A stretch of 64,000 nucleotides of DNA from Chryseolinea lacunae (GTDB lineage: Bacteria > Bacteroidota > Bacteroidia > Cytophagales > Cyclobacteriaceae). The notes under the pieces were generated by a model that saw nothing but the letters and a program-made list of their open reading frames with translations, ran no database searches and had not been told where the DNA came from. The translations under genes and the position numbers were made by a program. This document shows positions 8,128-16,968 of this stretch, one piece after another. The DNA lies in assembly GCF_016735595.1 (NCBI RefSeq), contig NZ_JAERRB010000003.1, positions 609,401 through 673,400 of the forward strand, given 5' to 3'. Numbering within the stretch: the stretch's first letter is position 1; each line of letters begins with the position of its first letter.

Positions 8128-8741
8128 AAATTAAACATAGAGCAAAAATAAATAGACCACAAGGTTGACTCTAGCCAAGTTTTTCTTTAATGAATGCAGT
8201 GGATTTATGTCATGCTAATTTGGCGACGGGAACTAATGAATGCTGATGTGAAAAATTTGTTTTGCGTTTGAAAGCAGGAGCATCCATGCGCAAATTTTTT
8301 CTTCTCCTCAGTCACGCAAGTGCGTTCATTTCCATCAACGATTGTTGATCTGAGTATTCTTCACGTTCCGAAATTTGTGTCTTCAATAACCCGTTGCATT
8401 CGGCTTTGCGATTTTTTAAGAGGTCTGTTTTTACCGTGATGCAATGGTTTTCGGCCCGCATTTATTCGCCTATTTGTGCGTCAAGGGAGTGAACGTTGAC
8501 AGAGCAATCGAATCTTAGTGATACCAACTGGCGAAACAGGTCTTCTAAGCACATTTGTAATCGCAGGACTCAAAGATTCTCCGTCTTGATGGCACTCGTC
8601 ATGGCAAGTTTTCTTTAGGTATCGGTCAGTCGGAATTTGATGGAGCCGTTGCCTTGGGCAGGACACTTTTCTCCGGGTTTTCACACTGGAAAATTTCAGG
8701 GCAGCGGACCTCCGAAATCGGGGCCGGCCCGGCAGAAAAAC
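8128..8741. other. gene-poor region upstream of the 84-residue gene
   Basis: About 610 bases hold no convincing gene. Base composition is more AT-rich than the surrounding coding DNA. On the plus strand a 20-codon frame begins near 8287 with MRKFFLLL, which looks like the start of a signal peptide but stops almost at once, so this could be a decayed gene. The ten-base word TAATGAATGC occurs twice near 8190 and 8233. Open frames here that continue across the tRNA on the minus strand are not credible. Confidence 0.45.
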
Positions 8742-8766
8742 AAAAAAAGCCCCAGGTTGGGGCTTT
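8742..8766 (-). terminator. terminator of the tRNA-His transcript
   Basis: On the minus strand AAAGCCCCA pairs with TGGGGCTTT around a three-base loop, followed by TTTTG. It lies about ten bases after the 3 prime end of the tRNA and would end its transcript. Confidence 0.8.
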
Positions 8767-8776
8767 AAATACGGTG

Positions 8777-8850
8777 GGTGAAAGACGGGACTCGAACCCG
8801 CGACCCTCAGAATCACAATCTGATGCTCTAACCAACTGAGCTACAATCAC
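8777..8850 (-). tRNA. tRNA-His (GTG anticodon)
   Basis: The minus strand folds as a cloverleaf: D arm AGCTCAGTTGGTTAGAGC, anticodon stem TCAGA/TCTGA around loop TTGTGAT with anticodon GTG, and T arm GCGGG-TTCGAGT-CCCGT. G at 8851 would be the G-1 that marks tRNA-His, opposite discriminator C at 8777. The acceptor strands GTGATTG and CTTTCAC pair at five positions but leave two adjacent T-T mismatches (positions 5-68 and 6-67). CCA is not encoded. A terminator follows, so the gene looks expressed; the mismatches are discussed in the findings. Confidence 0.9.
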
Positions 8851-8910
8851 CGTTTTGAGGACTGCAAAGTTAGACAGCCTTCTGGAATTTGCAAAAACGA
8901 TTTTCTAAAA

Positions 8911-10251
8911 TCATTTGCGGTCAAACAGCAGCCGTTCGCCATGTTTGGCGTCGTCGAACCGGCCATTGGAGTAGGCGCGGTGACCCGACACAAAGGTGTG
9001 GTGCACCTTCGACCGGAATGTGGCCCCTTCGAAAGGTGACCAACCGCATTGGGCCACAATGTTTTCCTGCCCCACCGTCCATGGATCGTTGAGGTCGGCC
9101 AGCACCAGGTCGGCAAAGTAGCCTTCCCGGATGAACCCACGTTTTTGGATCCGGAACAGTATTGCCGGGTTGTGACTCATTTTCTGGACAATGGTTTCGA
9201 GCGTGATCTTGCCCTGGTGATAGAATTCCAGCATGGCCACCAGGCTGTGTTGCACCAGCGGTCCGCCCGAGGGTGCCTTGAAATAGGTGTTTTGTTTTTC
9301 CTCCCGGGTGTGGGGCGCGTGGTCGGTGGCAATCACGTCGATGCGGTCGTCGAGCACAGCCTTGAAAACTTCCGCCTGGTCGTGGGCCGTTTTGATGGCC
9401 GGGTTCCATTTAATGAATGTGCCCAGCCGGTCATAGTCGCTGTCGTTGAACCAAAGGTGGTGTATGCACGCTTCGGCCGTGATCAGTTTTTTCTCAAGAG
9501 GAATGCTGTTGTCGAACAGCGCGGTTTCTTTGGCCGTGGAGATATGAAGAATGTGAAAGCGTGTTCCGTTTTTGCGGGCCAGGTCAATGGCAAACGATGA
9601 AGACAAATAGCACGCCTCGGCGCTGCGGATGAGCGGATGACAACGGATGGGCACCTCTTCGCCATAGCGCGCTTTGAACTCTGCCGTGTTTTTGCGGATG
9701 GTCGCTTCGTCTTCACAATGCGCGGCAATCAATGACGGAAAGCGCGAGAAGAATTGCTCCAATGTCTTGGGGTCGTCCACCAACAGGTTGCCCGTAGAAG
9801 AGCCCATAAAGATTTTCAAACCACACACGCGTGTGATGTCCGTCTTCATCACCTCGTCGAGGTTGTCGTTGGCGGCGCCCATGAAGAACGAATAGTTGGC
9901 CAGCGACGAATGCGACGCGATGACATATTTCTGTTCCAGCAGGTCTTGGGTGAACGTTGGCGGATTGGTGTTGGGCATCTCCATGAAGCTGGTCACACCA
10001 CCGGCCACAGCCGCCCTCGACTCGGAGCGGATGTTGCCCTTGTGTGTGAGGCCAGGCTCGCGAAAGTGAACCTGATCGTCGATAACACCGGGCAAAAGAT
10101 ATTTTCCCTTGGCGTCAATAACCTCGTTTGCCGTGTGTGACGCGAGGTTTTTGCCAACGGCCTCGATGTATTGTCCCCGAATGAGCACGTCGCCTTCGAA
10201 GACCTTGCCTTCATTGACTATATTTGCGTTCGTAATCAGTAGTGTCTTCAT
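8911..10251 (-). CDS. pyrC: dihydroorotase
   Basis: The enzyme closes carbamoyl aspartate to dihydroorotate in pyrimidine synthesis. The 446-residue length and motifs fit a class I dihydroorotase: LPGVIDDQVHFREPG near residues 53-67, CGLKIFMGSSTG, IAAHCEDE, HILHIST and IATDHAPHT for the metal site. The usual first metal ligand of the DxHxH motif is Gln60 here instead of His, while His62 is kept; I recall the same change in related Bacteroidota enzymes, so activity is not necessarily lost. Its start overlaps or nearly abuts the divergent helicase, and the helicase promoter appears to lie within its first codons. Confidence 0.9.
   Translation of the reverse strand: MKTLLITNANIVNEGKVFEGDVLIRGQYIEAVGKNLASHTANEVIDAKGKYLLPGVIDDQVHFREPGLTHKGNIRSESRAAVAGGVTSFMEMPNTNPPTFTQDLLEQKYVIASHSSLANYSFFMGAANDNLDEVMKTDITRVCGLKIFMGSSTGNLLVDDPKTLEQFFSRFPSLIAAHCEDEATIRKNTAEFKARYGEEVPIRCHPLIRSAEACYLSSSFAIDLARKNGTRFHILHISTAKETALFDNSIPLEKKLITAEACIHHLWFNDSDYDRLGTFIKWNPAIKTAHDQAEVFKAVLDDRIDVIATDHAPHTREEKQNTYFKAPSGGPLVQHSLVAMLEFYHQGKITLETIVQKMSHNPAILFRIQKRGFIREGYFADLVLADLNDPWTVGQENIVAQCGWSPFEGATFRSKVHHTFVSGHRAYSNGRFDDAKHGERLLFDRK
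10219..10226 (+). promoter_or_regulatory. candidate -7 promoter element for the DEAD-box helicase
   Basis: TATATTTG is an exact match to TAnnTTTG, with a weak TTCG -33 box 20 bases upstream (10195-10198). It lies inside the first codons of the divergent dihydroorotase gene and 49 bases before GTG 10275. Confidence 0.45.
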
Positions 10252-10274
10252 CGCCGGTAAAATTAAAAGCTAAA

Positions 10275-11687
10275 GTGTCAACAGTCACATCTTTCGAAAG
10301 TTTTAATCTCAACAAGCAGCTTCTCAACGGAGTGGCGGACCTTGGCTTTTCAACACCCACCGAAATTCAACAAAAAGGCATTCCCCTCATCCTCGGTGGC
10401 CAGGAGGTGATTGGCATTGCGCAAACCGGCACCGGCAAAACCGCTGCCTACCTGCTGCCGGTGCTCATGAAGGTGAAGTATGCACAAGGCGACGAGCCCC
10501 GCGCCGTGATTCTCGCGCCCACCAAAGAGCTCACCATCCAAATTGCCGAACACGCCAAACTGCTGGCCAAGTATACCGACCTCCGCATTCTGCCCATCTA
10601 TGGAGGCATCGGCCCCAAAACACAGATCGAAGAAATTCGTCAGGGCATCGACATCATCATTTCCACACCGGGGCGTTTCCTGGAGTTGTATATGAAAGGT
10701 GAAATGCCCGTGAAGCAGATCAAGTTTCTGGTTTTGGATGAGGCCGACCGCATGATGGACATGGGCTTTATGCACCAGCTCCGTAAAGTGCTGGAAGTGG
10801 TGCCACGCAAAAGACAAAATCTGTTGTTCTCGGCAACGTTCTCTGATCGCGTGGAAATGTTGTCGGCAGAATTTCTGGAATTCCCGGTTAAGGTTGAGGT
10901 GACACCGCAGGCCACCACGGCAAAACAGGTGGAGCAGGAGTTGTATCACCTGCCCAACATGCGCACCAAGATCAACTTTCTGGAACACCTGCTTCAGGAC
11001 CAGGACGTGTTTAACCGTGTCATGATCTTTACACGCACCAAAGAAGTGGCCGATAATGTCTATAGCTTCATTGATCGCTATAAACTTGGGCCCGTGAAAG
11101 TGATTCACTCCAACAAAGGCCAGAACAGTCGCATCAACGCCGTGAACGAATTCAAGGAAGGCAAGCTGCGCGTGTTGGTGTCGACCGATGTGACGGCACG
11201 GGGCATTGATGTGGAGAAAGTGTCGCACGTGATAAACTTTGATGTGCCACCGTTGCACGAAGACTACGTGCACCGCATCGGCCGCACAGGCCGCGCCTTT
11301 CAGGATGGCAAGGCCATCACGTTTGTGACCAAATCGGAAATATATCACATCGATAAAATTGAGAAGTTGATCCGCGAAAAAATTCCGGTGAAACAACTCC
11401 CCGAAGGACTGGAGATCACCAAGACACCTTATGACGAAGCGCAAGCCATGGCACTAGACATAGACTGGCAACGCCGTAAAGAAAATCCCGAATTCAAAGG
11501 CGCCTTCCACGAGAAAAAAGCGGCACGACAGGCGAAGATCGATGCACAGAAAGAAAAAGAGAAAAAGGCTGCACAAAAAGCAGCCCTGAAAAAATCGCCC
11601 GTGAAAAAACGCACGTTGCTGGAAAACAAGAAAGCCGAAAACGACAAAAAGAAAGCTGCCGAGAAACGCGGAAAAAAATCGCGCTAG
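10275..11687 (+). CDS. DEAD-box ATP-dependent RNA helicase (RhlE-like)
   Basis: The protein unwinds RNA duplexes using ATP, typically in ribosome assembly or RNA decay. With GTG 10275 as start (470 residues) the Q-motif region SFESFNLNKQLL comes first, then motif I AQTGTGKT (49-56), PTKEL, TPGR, DEAD (155-158), SAT (186-188), STDVTARGID and motif VI HRIGRTGR (333-340). The last 70 residues are lysine-rich and disordered, as in RhlE-type proteins that bind RNA. A second GTG at 10242 would add 11 residues and overlap the divergent dihydroorotase; the A-rich stretch before 10275 and the promoter spacing favour the later start, but not decisively. Confidence 0.9.
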   Translation: MSTVTSFESFNLNKQLLNGVADLGFSTPTEIQQKGIPLILGGQEVIGIAQTGTGKTAAYLLPVLMKVKYAQGDEPRAVILAPTKELTIQIAEHAKLLAKYTDLRILPIYGGIGPKTQIEEIRQGIDIIISTPGRFLELYMKGEMPVKQIKFLVLDEADRMMDMGFMHQLRKVLEVVPRKRQNLLFSATFSDRVEMLSAEFLEFPVKVEVTPQATTAKQVEQELYHLPNMRTKINFLEHLLQDQDVFNRVMIFTRTKEVADNVYSFIDRYKLGPVKVIHSNKGQNSRINAVNEFKEGKLRVLVSTDVTARGIDVEKVSHVINFDVPPLHEDYVHRIGRTGRAFQDGKAITFVTKSEIYHIDKIEKLIREKIPVKQLPEGLEITKTPYDEAQAMALDIDWQRRKENPEFKGAFHEKKAARQAKIDAQKEKEKKAAQKAALKKSPVKKRTLLENKKAENDKKKAAEKRGKKSR

Positions 11688-14369
11688 CTATTCGGTGCGT
11701 ATCGATTTGATGGGATCAGAAGAGGCTGCCTGATACGAATGATACCACGTGGTGAGACAGGCAATGCACATCACCAACGATGCGGCCACGGCAAACACCG
11801 ATACTCCCAGGGCCACACGGTAGCTAAAATTCTGCAGCCACCACTCCATCCCAAACCAAGCTAATGGAATGGCGATCACAAATGCCACAACGAGCAGCTT
11901 GCTGAACTCGGCCGACAGCAACACGATGATGCTGCGCACCGATGCACCCATCACTTTGCGGATGCCGATTTCTTTGGTGCGTTGTTTGGCCGTATAGGCA
12001 CTAAGTGCAAACAATCCAAAACATGCAATCACAATGGCCAGTGTGGCGAAGATGCCAAACATTTTGCCGAGCCGTTGTTCGCTGGCATACATCTTTCCAA
12101 ATTCTTCGTCGAGAAACACATATTGAAACGGTTGCCCCGGAGCACTTTGCTTCCATTTTTTTTCGAGGGCTTCGATGACCGGCTGCGGGTTGCCCGCAAA
12201 GCGTACGCTGAGAAAGCCATCGCTCCGCCCCAGGAAGAGCGCGAGTGGTGCAATGGTCTCTTTCAGACTGCTGAAATGAAAATCGTCGATCACACCCACC
12301 ACCACAAAGGCTTTGGGATGATCGAAGTCGGGTGTGTTGTAGCCTGTGAACGTGAGAATGGTTTTGCCAATGGGATTGGCACCCAAATCGAGCTGGCGAA
12401 GCGCGGCCTTGTTGAGCACCACAGCCGCCGAGTCGGACGCAAAGTCGTTAGATAGGCCGCGACCCTGAAGCACCTGCATGTTGAACGTGGCAATGTAGTC
12501 GGCATCCACACTCCATTGCTGCAGGCTCACCAGGTTGTCGCCCGATGGGGCACTGCCTTCTTTCCAGAACGTGCGATCGCGTCGTGGAAATTCCGAACCT
12601 CCTTCCACGGGCACAAAGGCCGAGATGGTGCAGTGGCTGATGGCGCTGATTTTTTCGACTTCGTTTTTAAACGCGATCGTGTTGGGGCGAAGCACGTAAA
12701 CATCTTTCACCAGCAACACATGATCTTTTTCGAAACCCAGATTTTTATTTTGGATAAAGTCCAGCTGCTGATTCACCGTGAGCGCCGCCACAATGAGCAC
12801 GATGGAGGTCACAAACTGAAACACAACCAACCCACTGCGCAGATAGCCCTTCGACAAACCCGCCGACAATTTTCCCTTCAACACATTAACAGGCGAAAAT
12901 CCCGACAGGTAGAACGCCGGATAGGCGCCGGCCAACACCCCCACGAACAGCGCGCCGGCGAAGAGTGCACCATAAAAAAACGGTGTTTGAAAAGGCAACA
13001 TCAACTCGGTTTGCAGAATGGTGTTAAACAGCGGCAGCAACAAATGCGCAAGCCCTACGGCAACAAAAAAAGCCGCCAGTGTGATGATAAACGATTCTAA
13101 CAAAAACTGTCGCATCAGGTGCGAGCGGAGCGAGCCCATCACTTTGCGTACGCCAATCTCTTTGGCCCGCCGGCCCGCATGGGCCGTGGCCAGGTTCATG
13201 AAATTGATGCAGGCCACCACCACAATGAACGCGGCAACAAGCGCGAATAAATAAACATAGGTGATGCTGCCGTTGGGTTCCAGTTCGCCACGCAGATTGG
13301 AGTGCAGGTGTATGTGGCGCAGGGGCATGAGTGTGAGCCGGTCCACTTTGTCGGGTGCCGGGGGGCCGGCAAATTTTTCGACAAATGCGGGCAGCTTTGC
13401 TTCCAGTGCCTGTGCGCTGGTGCCGTGCTTCAGCAAGATGTAGGTGTTGAAGTTGTTGTTGGCAAAGGTGGTAGCCTTTGCTTCGCGCGCCGCAGGCCAA
13501 TCGCCGGCAAGGGAAATGAGAATGTCGGCATGAAAATGAGAGGTCGTGGGAATGTTTTCGAACACGGCGGTGACCGTGGTGGTGTAGCGATCGTCGAGCA
13601 CAAGTGTTTTGCCCAGGGCGGTGGTGCCCGCGAAATATTTTTCGGCCATGCGCCGGCTGATGGCCACGCTATAGGGTTGTGCCAACGCGTGGGCTGGATT
13701 GCCCGCCACCAACGGCACAGAGAACACGCGAAAAAATGTGCTGTCCGTCCAAAGCACATAGCTTTCTTTAATGTTTTCGGTGGCCCCATTAGTCTTCACG
13801 AGGTAGGTGCCATAGTTGATAAACCGCACCGACGACTCCACTTCAGGAAAATCCTGTTGCAAGCTGTGTCCGGTCACGGCGGGCACGGCCGCCATGTGGG
13901 CATGGTTGCTGCCAAATTTCTTTTCGTAGTGTACACGATAAATGCGGTCGGCGTTGGCGTGATGCGCATCATAACGAAATTCCTGCGCGATAAACAACAC
14001 AATGATGAGGCTAACCGCCACGGCAACGGCAAGACCGGAGATGTTCACAACGGAGTAGCTTTTGTTTTTCAGAAGATTTCTGAAACCGATGGTCAGGTAA
14101 CTTCGAAGCATGGCGTAGTGGTTAGGGGAGTGGGAGTATGGATGAAAGGCCGATTTTTGTTTTCGCTTTCGAATGGCATACGAGGTTACAAGAGACAACA
14201 CCTGTAGCCAGAACTTCAGCCGGGCATTGAACACCGATGTGCGTTGGAGGTTCGCATAAAACAATTCGTCCAGATCGCCCTGCAAGTCTTCGATGGACGC
14301 GTTGGCGCAATACCATTCCAACAAGGCCGTAGCAAGGCGTGGAGGTTTGATGTTGTGCTCTCTTTTCAT
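11688..14369 (-). CDS. two-module FtsX/MacB-type permease with N-terminal prefix domain (copy 1)
   Basis: The 893-residue product is an ABC-exporter-type permease. A cytosolic prefix of about 90 residues (LEWYCANASIEDLQGDLDELFY) precedes the first membrane helix near FRNLLKNKSYSVVNISGLAVAV. Then follow a MacB-like periplasmic domain, a three-helix FtsX block (FMNLATAHAGRRAKEIGVRKVMGS), a second periplasmic domain and a second FtsX block (FALSAYTAKQRTKEIGIRKVMGAS). ATG 14369 is supported because it forms an ATGA overlap with the PadR stop. No ATPase gene is adjacent. In Cytophagales such PadR-linked permeases are abundant and mostly uncharacterised; stress or antimicrobial peptide response is only a guess. 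Confidence 0.88.
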   Translation of the reverse strand: MKREHNIKPPRLATALLEWYCANASIEDLQGDLDELFYANLQRTSVFNARLKFWLQVLSLVTSYAIRKRKQKSAFHPYSHSPNHYAMLRSYLTIGFRNLLKNKSYSVVNISGLAVAVAVSLIIVLFIAQEFRYDAHHANADRIYRVHYEKKFGSNHAHMAAVPAVTGHSLQQDFPEVESSVRFINYGTYLVKTNGATENIKESYVLWTDSTFFRVFSVPLVAGNPAHALAQPYSVAISRRMAEKYFAGTTALGKTLVLDDRYTTTVTAVFENIPTTSHFHADILISLAGDWPAAREAKATTFANNNFNTYILLKHGTSAQALEAKLPAFVEKFAGPPAPDKVDRLTLMPLRHIHLHSNLRGELEPNGSITYVYLFALVAAFIVVVACINFMNLATAHAGRRAKEIGVRKVMGSLRSHLMRQFLLESFIITLAAFFVAVGLAHLLLPLFNTILQTELMLPFQTPFFYGALFAGALFVGVLAGAYPAFYLSGFSPVNVLKGKLSAGLSKGYLRSGLVVFQFVTSIVLIVAALTVNQQLDFIQNKNLGFEKDHVLLVKDVYVLRPNTIAFKNEVEKISAISHCTISAFVPVEGGSEFPRRDRTFWKEGSAPSGDNLVSLQQWSVDADYIATFNMQVLQGRGLSNDFASDSAAVVLNKAALRQLDLGANPIGKTILTFTGYNTPDFDHPKAFVVVGVIDDFHFSSLKETIAPLALFLGRSDGFLSVRFAGNPQPVIEALEKKWKQSAPGQPFQYVFLDEEFGKMYASEQRLGKMFGIFATLAIVIACFGLFALSAYTAKQRTKEIGIRKVMGASVRSIIVLLSAEFSKLLVVAFVIAIPLAWFGMEWWLQNFSYRVALGVSVFAVAASLVMCIACLTTWYHSYQAASSDPIKSIRTE

Positions 14370-14695
14370 TTGGCCAGCGAAAGGTTTGTCTTGGACGCGC
14401 GCCACAAATCGTCGCGCAGATTTTTCATTTCATGCAACGCCACTTTGCCCGTGTGCGTCAACTCAAAAAATCGCTTGCGTCGCCCGCCGCGCTCTTGCGT
14501 GGGCTCACCAAGAAAGGATGTGATGAAGCCCTTCTCTTCCACGCGTGTGATGGTGGAGTGCAAGGCCCCGATGCTGATGCTTCGGTCCGTTCTTCGTTCA
14601 ATTTCATCTTTGATTGACACACCATAGGCATCATCGCCCAGGCTGGCAATGGTGAGCAACACCACTTCCTCAAACTCTCCAAGGTATCCTTTCAT
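14366..14695 (-). CDS. PadR family transcriptional regulator (copy 1)
   Basis: The 109-residue protein is a small PadR repressor: a winged helix covering about residues 5-80 (LGEFEEVVLLTIASL, DDAYGVSIKDEIERRT, SIGALHSTITRVEEKGFI, RRKRFFELTHTG) and a short C-terminal helix for dimerisation. PadR proteins usually repress their own operon until a ligand or signal relieves them. Its TGA overlaps the permease ATG as ATGA, so regulator and permease are translated together. The second PadR at 57788-58132 has the same length class and layout. Confidence 0.9.
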   Translation of the reverse strand: MKGYLGEFEEVVLLTIASLGDDAYGVSIKDEIERRTDRSISIGALHSTITRVEEKGFITSFLGEPTQERGGRRKRFFELTHTGKVALHEMKNLRDDLWRASKTNLSLAK

Positions 14696-14793
14696 CGTTT
14701 CAAACCTTTTGGCTCTATACGATAAAGATACTGTATATGTTTCTACTTTTAAGAAGTAATTAGGAAGTTTTTCGAAATTTCAATTCTGGAGAC

Positions 14794-16968
14794 TTAATTG
14801 GCTTCTGCCAAGGCCCTCAGAATGTCGCAGCTTTTTCGTGAATAAAAGTCAGTGTTCTGATAGCGTTCATATTGTTTGGCGTAGTCTTTTTTGCGCGCCC
14901 CGTCGCTCAACTGGGCTATCATGTAGACGATCCTCGCTTTGCGTTCGCTGTCGGTTTCGGAAGCCAGTGCCTGTTGATAGAAACCCAGTGCTTTCTTTCT
15001 AACAAACTTTGTGGCGATGAGGTTGTTCCAGTTGTCGCCGTGCCATTCATAGGCAATCATGAACCACGAAGTTTCCGAGAAGTTGTACCACGCATTGCCC
15101 AACTGAAAATAATTGGCGGCACGTTTGGCCGGATTTGTTTTTGCTTCGCGTTCCAGTGCGATGAGGTTCTGCACGATTTCTCTTTTAGTATAGAGCGTCA
15201 TGGTGCGCGCATCCAGCACTTCGGTGTTCTCGAACGGGTTTCGGTCGAGGTTGTGCTGGAAATTCAAAAACGAAAACCAAAACTCGTCGGGCACCTCTTT
15301 TAATGCCTTGGCCGCGGCGTTCACATCGCCCTGTCGCAGATATTTCGTCGAAAGCAGATCGTAGAGATAGTTCACGTTGGTGTAGGGCTTGAGCAGCACA
15401 GTCTCCAGTTTGTTTTTATCGGGTTTTCGGAATGTGGCAATCAAACGCTCCACGTCTGCTGCAGTGGCATAGCGGTCGAAGTAGCGAATAGTAGAAAAGG
15501 AGAACGAATCGAAGAAACACGTTTCGCAAAATTTGTTCACCGCATAGTTGTCGAACAACCCCGCAAGATGAACCATGCCTTTCGACGCAAACGTGTGACG
15601 AAGATAGAGACTGAGTGAATAGAGCATGCGCTGCGATTCAAACTTTTGGGTGCGATCGTTTAGCAACGCGACATAGCGCGAACCTAGCTCGTCCTGAACC
15701 AACGGATCGCGAACGTCTTTTTGCTGCGCTAGCAGAATCACGTTCAACACACGTTGCTGGAACAACACTTCCGGATCGTCGGATTGAATGCGGGCCAGAT
15801 AGTCGGAAGCCGCCACGTGATCGTTTTCCATCAGCTTCAAACACGCCATCGACATGTTGAAGAACACGGGGTGCGCAGTTTTCAGGCTGGTCAGCTGTTG
15901 AACTGCATTGGTAAACACGTGCAGGTAGTCAAAGTCACGTTTCCAGTTTTTCATGGAAGGCGTGTCCCAATCGCGCTGCGTGGCAATGGGCGTGTGGGCA
16001 TATTTTGTGGAGCCAAGCCAGTCTTCCAGCTTGTTGATTTCACGTGAAATGAGCAGCGGCAAATGTTTGTGATCGGGGGCCAGGTCATAGACCTCCAACA
16101 GTGTTGGCAATGTGCGCCCGGGATTTGTCAACGCGGCGAGCACAAGAATGTCGGCACGTTCTTCCTTTGTCCTGGCCAGCTTCAACACACGCGATAGTTT
16201 ACGCGAGGAGAAATACTGTTTGGAGGGAAACATCTTATTGGTGGAGTGCGAGAACACGCGTGCGTGCAAATAGTTGGCAGAGTCAACCTGCTTGGTCCCT
16301 TCGTAGGTCATGGACTTGTAGTGCCAGGCCCACCAGTCTAACACACCGGCAGGCGTCTTTGAAAAGTGATGAGTAAAGACGCGATCGAACGTAGCATAGT
16401 CGTTTGCATACCAGCTGAGCTTTATCAGTTGAAAAGCATATTTATGTTGAAGAAACGGATCGGACTCTTTGCGCAAGTGCTCGTCGACCCGCGCGATCAT
16501 TGCTTCGCGCCGTGTGTGTAGCGTTGCCGCGGCAGAATCCTGATGCCAGCCATCGGGAATGTAGGACACGTCTTCGCACTGGCGTGCAACATCCAGATAC
16601 GTTTTGATGACCTGATTTTTCTGGATCTCTGTATAAAATGGATTGTGTTGAAGGGCTGAATCGGAAGGCGAACCAAAGAAGCAATTCCACACGTCATCAA
16701 ACGACGCCTTGGTTTTTGTTTTCTTCATCCACTCCCGCGTCAGTTGATCTTCGTCGTTGGTGCCGGTCACGGCGTCCAGATAGTTGTAGCGTCCGCTATA
16801 GAAAAAACTCCACCACGATTTTTCGTGGAGCAAATCCGGATTGAATACCATGAACCGGAGCTCTTCGTGATCGGACGATTCGTAGCAGGCATTCACCGAC
16901 GTGCTGAGCGGCAGGAGCAATAGCAGCAGGCTAGAAAGAACGAAATAGCGTTTGAATTTCCGTTGCAT
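14794..16968 (-). CDS. large exported protein of unknown function, helical repeats
   Basis: The product of about 724 residues has a signal peptide (MQRKFKRYFVLSSLLLLLLP) and a Cys28 after VNA that could be lipidated. The mature N terminus has ACYESSDHEELRFMVFNPDLL and an aromatic-rich patch (KSWWSFFYSGRYNYLDAV). The remaining part is almost entirely alpha-helical with TPR-like spacing (for example YFQLGNAWYNFSETSWFMIAYEW near residue 645). I recognise no named family; similar long Cys-Tyr-led proteins occur in other Bacteroidota. It overlaps the 3 prime end of the preceding lipoprotein gene by 38 bases, so the two are translationally coupled. An alternative ATG lies 15 bases upstream. Confidence 0.75.
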   Translation of the reverse strand: MQRKFKRYFVLSSLLLLLLPLSTSVNACYESSDHEELRFMVFNPDLLHEKSWWSFFYSGRYNYLDAVTGTNDEDQLTREWMKKTKTKASFDDVWNCFFGSPSDSALQHNPFYTEIQKNQVIKTYLDVARQCEDVSYIPDGWHQDSAAATLHTRREAMIARVDEHLRKESDPFLQHKYAFQLIKLSWYANDYATFDRVFTHHFSKTPAGVLDWWAWHYKSMTYEGTKQVDSANYLHARVFSHSTNKMFPSKQYFSSRKLSRVLKLARTKEERADILVLAALTNPGRTLPTLLEVYDLAPDHKHLPLLISREINKLEDWLGSTKYAHTPIATQRDWDTPSMKNWKRDFDYLHVFTNAVQQLTSLKTAHPVFFNMSMACLKLMENDHVAASDYLARIQSDDPEVLFQQRVLNVILLAQQKDVRDPLVQDELGSRYVALLNDRTQKFESQRMLYSLSLYLRHTFASKGMVHLAGLFDNYAVNKFCETCFFDSFSFSTIRYFDRYATAADVERLIATFRKPDKNKLETVLLKPYTNVNYLYDLLSTKYLRQGDVNAAAKALKEVPDEFWFSFLNFQHNLDRNPFENTEVLDARTMTLYTKREIVQNLIALEREAKTNPAKRAANYFQLGNAWYNFSETSWFMIAYEWHGDNWNNLIATKFVRKKALGFYQQALASETDSERKARIVYMIAQLSDGARKKDYAKQYERYQNTDFYSRKSCDILRALAEAN

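Noticed and set aside
8481-8850. Minus-strand open frames across the tRNA region
   Set aside because: They include the tRNA-His gene and its terminator and have biased composition, so they are chance frames.
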